28,293 nt of DNA, from contig KN888486.1 of NCBI GenBank assembly GCA_000934455.1, forward strand, positions 3,593-31,885. Reading direction: 5' to 3'. This document shows positions 24,101 through 28,293 of the stretch, one piece after another (the stretch's first letter is position 1; every line of letters begins with the position of its first letter). A model generated the notes under the pieces. That model made no database searches, had not been told where the DNA came from, and saw nothing but the letters and a program-made list of their open reading frames with translations. The position numbers were made by a program, and so were the translations under genes. The stretch is from Apostichopus parvimensis. Taxonomy: Eukaryota > Echinodermata > Holothuroidea > Aspidochirotida > Stichopodidae.

Positions 24101-24271
24101 AACAAAAAAAGTTGCCATATGTAAGCCCAAATGAACATTCCAACAGCAGCGGTAACGAGTTGAATGAGACTTATGTTCGGAATGACTTACCATTTCTGAT
24201 CCAAGTGAATTCCATAACATAAAAATTGTCAAAATGCTTTGACAAAGTTGTCTACCTCGACGTTCCCCCAT
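14971..24271 (-). CDS. Gene 2: half-FReD / TIL / EGF / FReD protein, with an internal stop codon
   Basis: Spliced model: complement of 14971-15317, 16360-16621, 16749-17057, 17337-17548, 17792-18056, 18734-18906, 21660-21693 and 24191-24271. The total is 1683 bases, 560 codons plus TAG, in frame across every junction except for one nonsense codon (TGA, codon 355, in exon 6). Domains: signal peptide 1-27, linker 28-39, FReD1 half to 184, TIL 185-255, EGF-like, then FReD2 to residue 560. Exons 3, 4, 5 and 7 have exactly the same lengths as in gene 1. The single stop could mark a recent pseudogene, an allele, or a transcript that skips exons 5-7. The otherwise intact frame argues against long neutral decay. 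The product should be secreted; a lectin-like role is inferred from the family. Confidence 0.8.
15318..16359 (-). other. Gene 2 intron 7
   Basis: 1042 bp of AT-rich sequence between the FReD2 middle exon and the C-terminal exon. It contains small palindromes near 16120 (aaatcgcgattt). I see no exon in it, and the open frame at 15832-16023 (+) has no recognisable features. Confidence 0.6.
16360..16621 (-). CDS. Gene 2 exon 7: FReD2 middle segment
   Basis: It encodes FLQRRSSASVDFYRTW, EYKNGFEHPSRDHWLGN, ITNQKTYSLRIDL and the YSSVSITYEADNYRL region. 262 bp, open throughout, the same length as gene 1 exon 7. The acceptor is GTGTAG. The donor CAA|GTTTGT is weaker than the CAG|GTTAGC of gene 1. 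Confidence 0.85.
16749..17057 (-). CDS. Gene 2 exon 6: TILa tail, EGF-like domain and FReD2 start, with TGA
   Basis: It encodes HDESYVNSSC, then an EGF-like domain ending CIDGYEGDGVTC, then MDCYDLYVDG, GVYTIYPDGW and AYCEMTSNG. The next codon is TGA, followed by GWT. Gene 1 has GGA at this codon. 309 bp, phase 0 in and out, donor ACG|GTGAGT. Apart from the stop, the exon is intact. Confidence 0.85.
16758..16760 (-). other. In-frame nonsense codon (TGA) in gene 2
   Basis: The minus strand reads AACGGATGAGGATGG here, while gene 1 reads AACGGAGGAGGATGG; this is a single G-to-T change in the conserved GGGW motif of FReD2. It truncates the full-length product to 354 residues and lies upstream of two exon junctions, so nonsense-mediated decay would be expected. 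A sequencing error or polymorphism cannot be excluded. Confidence 0.85.
17337..17548 (-). CDS. Gene 2 exon 5: TIL cysteine-rich domain
   Basis: It encodes FLEWCPSNEIF, EACERSC, DTC, ERCVCVGDLLIQGAAC and IPRSQCNCF, with nine cysteines in the same spacing as gene 1. The tenth is supplied by exon 6. Acceptor CGTCCTAG, donor ACT|GTCAGT, phase 1 to 0. The two glycosylation sequons of gene 1 are absent. Confidence 0.85.
17792..18056 (-). CDS. Gene 2 exon 4: FReD1 middle segment
   Basis: It encodes VLQRRQLGCVSFNRTW, FKNGFGFLGSEFWIGN, LTNQKHYQMRLEF and the TYDKFRNSDEWGQYAL region. 265 bp, phase 0 to 1, donor GAG|GTAAGT. About 70% identical in protein to gene 1 exon 4 by hand alignment. It has an extra cysteine (LGC). 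The phase 1 donor is compatible both with exon 5 (TIL) and with exon 8 (FReD C-terminus). Confidence 0.9.
18126..18161. repeat. (TA)n microsatellite
   Basis: About 18 uninterrupted TA units in intron 3 of gene 2. Together with the nearby TATG repeat it accounts for part of the extra length of this intron (677 bp against 436 bp in gene 1). Confidence 0.95.
18300..18376. repeat. (GTAT)n microsatellite
   Basis: Interrupted tetranucleotide repeat (tgtatgtatg with tgtgtgtg interruptions) in intron 3 of gene 2. The open frame across it is only repeat translation. Confidence 0.95.
18734..18906 (-). CDS. Gene 2 exon 3: FReD1 N-terminal segment
   Basis: It encodes FIQQAEYPRDC, SGVYYIRPDAYPEPFEAYC and DNGGWT, the start of a fibrinogen domain. 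The acceptor follows a good pyrimidine tract (GGTTTTCTCGCAG) and the donor is ACG|GTAAGC. 173 bp, identical in length and phase (1 to 0) to gene 1 exon 3. Confidence 0.9.
19033..19150. repeat. Short degenerate tandem array (cttacattaatca-type unit)
   Basis: The word ttacattaatca or attacattaatca recurs four times, mixed with copies of aatatcaat. It looks like slippage-derived AT-rich repeat in intron 2 of gene 2. Confidence 0.7.
19803..19815. repeat. Poly-C tract
   Basis: Thirteen consecutive C bases on the + strand in intron 2 of gene 2. Confidence 0.95.
21660..21693 (-). CDS. Gene 2 exon 2: 34-bp microexon
   Basis: It encodes VAVAGVRSQSE plus one base, phase 0 to 1. The acceptor is CATATGCAG and the donor AAG|GTAGGG. 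It is one codon longer than its gene 1 counterpart and is supported by homology and phase compatibility. Confidence 0.75.
22894..23125. mobile_element. Non-autonomous hAT-like element (MITE, 232 bp)
   Basis: The left end CAGGGGTAGGCAACCT and the reverse complement of the right end, CAGGGGTGGGCAACCT, form 16-bp terminal inverted repeats with one mismatch. The CAGGGGT...GGCAACCT ends and the internal GCGGCCCGC-type sequence are characteristic of hAT-superfamily MITEs. The 8-bp flanks are ttttagag and cagtagag, sharing the last five bases, a plausible decayed 8-bp target duplication. There is no coding capacity. It lies in intron 1 of gene 2. Confidence 0.85.
23239..23263. repeat. Perfect short hairpin
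   Basis: An 11-base arm (actttttcttc) and its exact reverse complement (gaagaaaaagt) are separated by gcg. It lies in intron 1 of gene 2. No function is assigned. Confidence 0.8.
24191..24271 (-). CDS. Gene 2 exon 1: start codon and signal peptide
   Basis: 27 residues beginning MGERRGRQ, then hydrophobic LCQSILTIFMLW and NSLGSEM, clearly homologous to gene 1. The start context has A at -3 and G at +4. The frame stays open upstream to another ATG at 24350-24352, but gene 1 has a stop at the matching place, so the inner ATG is chosen. Donor ATG|GTAAGT, phase 0. Confidence 0.8.
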
Positions 24272-24538
24272 TATTTTGAAACAGTAAAAAAAAACTTGTG
24301 ACAGAGATGTTCGAAACGACCATTCAGAAGAGTAAGGAAATGATAACCACATAGAAACTTTATGTCAACGTATAAATGACGGTGATGCCAGAAGTAGTAC
24401 GGATGTTCGTAGGATCCATTACAATGCATCGTATCAATAATAGGTACTGTGTAAGGTCTATAACGCAAGGATATAATACCGACATAGCTTACATTATTTA
24501 CGGTTATTGGCTGTATCGGATTCTAACTTAACAAAGTA

Positions 24539-24576
24539 TAGAGTTCATTGTATGAATTCATATAGAATGAACTCTA
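24539..24576. repeat. 38-bp near-palindrome upstream of gene 2
   Basis: Outer arms tagagttcatt and aatgaactcta are exact inverted copies, and the centre contains the smaller palindrome tatgaattcata. It lies about 270 bp upstream of the gene 2 start codon. It could be a regulatory dyad, a tiny foldback relic or chance in AT-rich DNA. Confidence 0.7.
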
Positions 24577-26198
24577 TTTGACTCATCTCTACCACAAAAT
24601 ACTATGTAGACCGACGTAATACAACTACATTAATCTACATATTAATACAGTTTTCACAATAAAATGCAGGAATTAATGTTATATCCTGTGACAAGCAAAC
24701 GTTTATTAAGATATATTTATCGCCTTTAAAAAAATGGTATCGGTGATTAAAGTTTACGAATCCTCATCGATCAATATAAATATTACAATTGTATCTCAAT
24801 TAATATCAATATATGTGGTTGCGACGGTAATTGAGGTCAAGGTCAACGGACAATGCTGAAACTAACTAAAAATTACTTTTGCTTTAACTCTAATAGGATG
24901 CGTTGGATAATATGGTAACTGGTTTAAGTCTTTAAAAGAAATAGTTGGACATTGAATGTGGGCAATTTGGGGAAGATTTAATTTTTCCAACATATCTGGT
25001 ACGCGAGTACCTTTATTAAGGCATGGCATGGGTACGAGTAACGTTGATTGCATTAAATCACATTATCAAAGATAAGAAACACACTGTTAGTAATTCAACA
25101 CTTTGAAAGGATGCAACGTTGCTATATTGTTAATGTCTTTGATACATATTATTAATTTTATAAGTAATCTGAGAAAAGACGTATCAAGGAAAAGAAACGC
25201 ACGTCAAGAAATACAGCAATAATAGAGATGTTCTTATCACATAGTAGTGTGTTCTGAATTGCATATGAAATCAAAATTATCACAATAATTGCTTTGAAAA
25301 AGACTTTTAATTGTTCAAATCAACATTCCACTATACACATGAAATATAATACAAAAGAGTCACAAATAACACATATTGTACATGTAATACACACAATGTT
25401 ATCTATATTGTGCCGTGGCCGAGGGGATATAAGCGGTGGCATTTGAAGCAATAAGGCAAGGTGGGTTTACATCAAGAGCAATCTACAGTTTTCCCATCTG
25501 AAATGACTTTTTAAATTTGTAAAGGTTCCAAATTTGAGTTAAAATGTTGAATTGGAAGCCACCCGACGGGTAAGTTATAATCCATAAGCTATTATGGGCT
25601 TCTCCCACGTTTTTGATCGCTTAAAGGCATTGAAGACTCGCCCGGACCGCATGCCGCGCTCTGAAAAAGTTAACTTTCCTTTGGTTGCAAGTGAAGTTTT
25701 TTTTCTTGTCGCTACAAAATGCAGACAGTAATGAAACGTGATACCTTGTTATCTTTTATCTAGACCTGATATGTCCATCGCTGCTACGCACATCGTGTAT
25801 GTTGTGGGTATTGACTGTAGCTGTATGTATTGACTGTACACTAGTGTCTAATTACCGACGGTAGCAAGCTGTGTGTGTATTTTCTGGGATCGATGGTGGT
25901 GTCTAACACTTCTGTTACACCTCATTCGAAACTAGGTCAGATTACCGGCATGCGACGTTTCTTTGTGCGCGAGTCTTCACATCATTTAAGTTTTTTTTTT
26001 TTGCAGTTCCTGAAACAATATCAGCAGATTGCCCGAATTTTCACGGAAATATCTTGTTGGGAGGGGGTGACTGAGGAACCCCTCGCCCCGCCTCCTACAC
26101 CTACGATCCACAGCATAACGTATACCAGATTTGTAGCCCATATCAGTTTAGAAACTCATTCTAAGTTACCAAGTGATTTTGTGTGATTGTGTGTGTGC

Positions 26199-26379
26199 GT
26201 TTGTTTTTCTATCTGACCGAGGACTTGAACAAAAGAATTTCAGGTCCTCGGTTGTGATTTCTAAAGAATCACCACGTCCTCGGAAGAATTATATTGTATG
26301 GGGTATTGTTAAGGTTAGGGTTCGTGGATTTGAACAATGGAAAATACAATGGGGTCCTCGGTTGGAATGAAATACAAAC
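26199..26379. repeat. Foldback / MITE-like repeat with 26-bp inverted ends
   Basis: The left end (26199-26224, gtttgtttttc...accgaggac) and the reverse complement of the right end (26354-26379, gtttgtatttc...accgaggac) match at most positions. Internal copies of cgtcctcgg or ggtcctcgg occur in between. GT-rich microsatellite lies on both sides. No open reading frame is credible. It resembles short GTCCTCGG-type repeats with GT flanks known from other animal genomes, but I cannot name the family. Confidence 0.65.
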
Positions 26380-27990
26380 ATGAGTGTGTTTGTGTGTGTG
26401 TCATATAACTAAAGAAATGCTCTTTATAATGACAAAATGACTTCCAAAGAACTTATCTTAGTCTTGTGTCGTAGTAGTATTAAATTTGGTCCCACTGTTG
26501 TAGATAAAATCCTTTACAATATCTTAAATGTCTGAAATGCTCCTTTAAGAAATCAGAGATAATAACGTCGGCTTCTCTGTGCAGTACTAATTGTAAAAAG
26601 TGTCTATATGAACGCAATATTTTGAATTGTAATCCTGTTGTTACTTGCTATCTAATTAAAACTAGAGATTAAAACCGGTGATTAATATATCCATAAAGAT
26701 TAACAATTATGCTTAATATCGAGTTATCATAATTGTTTTTACTCTGACTAAAGAGTAAGATAGCCTAAAGTTTATTTTTGATCGGTTAATTCCGGTTACT
26801 CGACAATCATATCCTGTTATAACCATGTCAACATAATTATTGTAGAGCATTCGGCTTGCTATACCTAAAATATCCATCGATAGACCAGTTTAACTAATGA
26901 AAACACTGCTCTATCAGTCTAATATGATAAACATATGTTAAGAGATTTTATTTGACCATAGTTCATAAAGGGGTTTGACAAATATTATGGTCATGCAATT
27001 GTGTGGTGACGGCAAATATTGTACTAGCTGCCTGTGCTGTATAAATACATATAGCTTGCATACATTAAAACAGAAGAAAACAGTGATGCCCGGCAAACTT
27101 TTTGACTTATTTCTGATAAAGTTGTTTGGTGACAAATAATTCCTTCTTCCCTACCTACTATGCAACAAAAATGCAAGTTTTGACTAAATTGATTGTCAGT
27201 TAGGCCTATGATTTTCTATAATAGTTTTCCCTAACACGCTTCATCAATTGTTGACCTTTATTAGGAAAACGAGGACAGCGGCATTGTACGTCGTAACAGG
27301 ATACGCATTGTCGGGAATCACAATGTGCCCTTCGAACGCTATAAGCATAATAAACAAGAGCAGCAAAGCTCAGCTAAGCTTCTATTTGAGAAACTTGTTT
27401 TGATTGACAATAGTTCGAAACAGTCTATCCACGTGTCTGTGCGAATAATAAAGGACATATAGGCGGGATAAAGGTGTCTTCTCCTTTCCTCCCATCTCTC
27501 TTTTCCTTGCCCTATGCTCCTTCTTAACAGACATAGTTTGTTACCAATGTAAGAAAGTTGCAAACATCTGTTTTGACAACAACAAAAAAAGACATAAAGA
27601 TCAATTGTATGTTTTATTATTTTTCATTGAAATAAACAAAGATAACAGTTTGAAATAAATTTGAAAATTCAAATGGCTATAACTACCGCTAAGTTGTGTT
27701 CTTGAGTACTTAAAATGCTGAGCTACCTTTGTAGTATATTTAAACCAGAATGCAAAATTGTTTGATGAATGGGTCGTAACAGGTATGCGCAAATGTTATC
27801 TTTGTTAGATATTATGAACAAGTTTTGTTTACACGAGTTCTGCAGATACTGTTGACCATTGTTGAATTTTGACCTTCAAAAAAATTAAGACATTTATATT
27901 CTGAATTACACCGTCTCATGGAAGTAGGACACTTGTCAATGTTACATTTCCTTAGCTATGGTGGTCACTACGTTTACACATTTGAGCCAG

Positions 27991-28231
27991 TTGACGTCAA
28001 ATGACTTTGGCCTTAACTTATAAAGGGGTCCGTCCAACTCAGAATGGGTAACCTACATGTTACCGTTCTTGAGATAAGGTAGGTACAAGGTTTGCACTGT
28101 TTTTTCCTGTTGAATTCAGATGACTCTTGACGTCCAATAAATTCAGTAGGGTCCTTTACTAATATGGGTAAGCTACATGCAAAGTATTAGGGTTGCCAAT
28201 AATACACTTTTAGAGATATGGGTGTTACAAG
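27991..28231. repeat. Diverged tandem repeat, two units
   Basis: Unit 1 at 27991-28089 and unit 2 at 28127-28231 share ttgacgtc.aat, atgggtaa.ctacatg, gagata.gg and tacaag in the same order, with a period of about 136 bp. It may continue past the window edge. No coding potential is seen. Confidence 0.6.
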
Positions 28232-28293
28232 AATGCAGCGCATGCACACACATACCAAAACACAGTAGCGGAGCGTCCATACAGTCAGGGGGG

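Larger units (their letters stand above)
21694..24190 (-). other. Gene 2 intron 1
   Basis: 2497 bp between the signal-peptide exon and the microexon. It contains the hAT-like MITE at 22894-23125 and a perfect short hairpin at 23239-23263. No exon was found, and the open frames in it are unsupported. Confidence 0.6.
24272..28293. other. Upstream flank of gene 2, no gene recognised
   Basis: About 4 kb with no supportable coding region. The frames at 25875-26186 and 26173-26370 (+) lack family features, and the latter runs through a repeat. The stretch just upstream of the start codon shows patchy similarity to the gene 1 flank, as expected for a shared promoter or 5' UTR, but no TATA box was recognised. 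Repeats within the flank are listed separately. Confidence 0.55.

Noticed and set aside
25411-25480. tRNA-Ser/Leu-like sequence (TGGCCGAG)
   Set aside because: It has an A-box-like start but no B box or matching stems.
25875-26186. 103-codon + strand open frame
   Set aside because: No recognisable domain, low-complexity stretches, no homologous copy and no supporting splice structure.

Overview
The window is eukaryotic, AT-rich nuclear DNA. It contains long non-coding stretches, GT-AG introns, microsatellites and small DNA-transposon relics. The only genes I can support are two tandem, same-orientation (minus strand) paralogues of a secreted fibrinogen-related-domain (FReD) protein. Tandem FReD families are typical of marine invertebrates. 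An echinoderm, possibly a sea cucumber, is my best guess, but the sequence alone does not prove this.

Layout by + coordinate. 1-513 is the last intron of gene 1, whose final exon lies off the left edge. 514-9551 is gene 1, seven visible exons with a 5.8 kb first intron. 9552-14800 is intergenic DNA with a foldback element, a SINE-like fragment, a 22-bp tandem repeat and a 50-N assembly gap flanked by duplicated sequence. 14971-24271 is gene 2, eight exons and complete, with a poly(A) signal at 14820-14829. 24272-28293 is upstream DNA with a palindrome, a foldback repeat and a tandem repeat; I see no gene in it.

Both genes were rebuilt by hand from splice sites, reading frame and mutual homology. 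Each encodes a signal peptide, a tiny linker exon, the first half of a FReD (FReD1), a TIL/TILa cysteine-rich domain, an EGF-like domain and a second FReD (FReD2). The second FReD is completed by a terminal exon, visible only in gene 2. FReD1 has no C-terminal exon, so it lacks the calcium and ligand subdomain in both copies. Reading phases agree across every junction (1336 coding bases up to the last intron in both genes; 560 codons plus stop in gene 2).

Three points stand out. Gene 2 has an in-frame TGA at codon 355, inside FReD2. The exon phases would let exon 4 splice straight to exon 8, giving a normal single-FReD protein of 299 residues that avoids the stop. The terminal FReD exon of gene 2 carries a cysteine-rich insertion of about 32 residues at the usual ligand-pocket position and lacks the usual W..WKG segment near the end. 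The two proteins are probably secreted lectin-like or matrix proteins. An immune recognition role is suggested by the family only.
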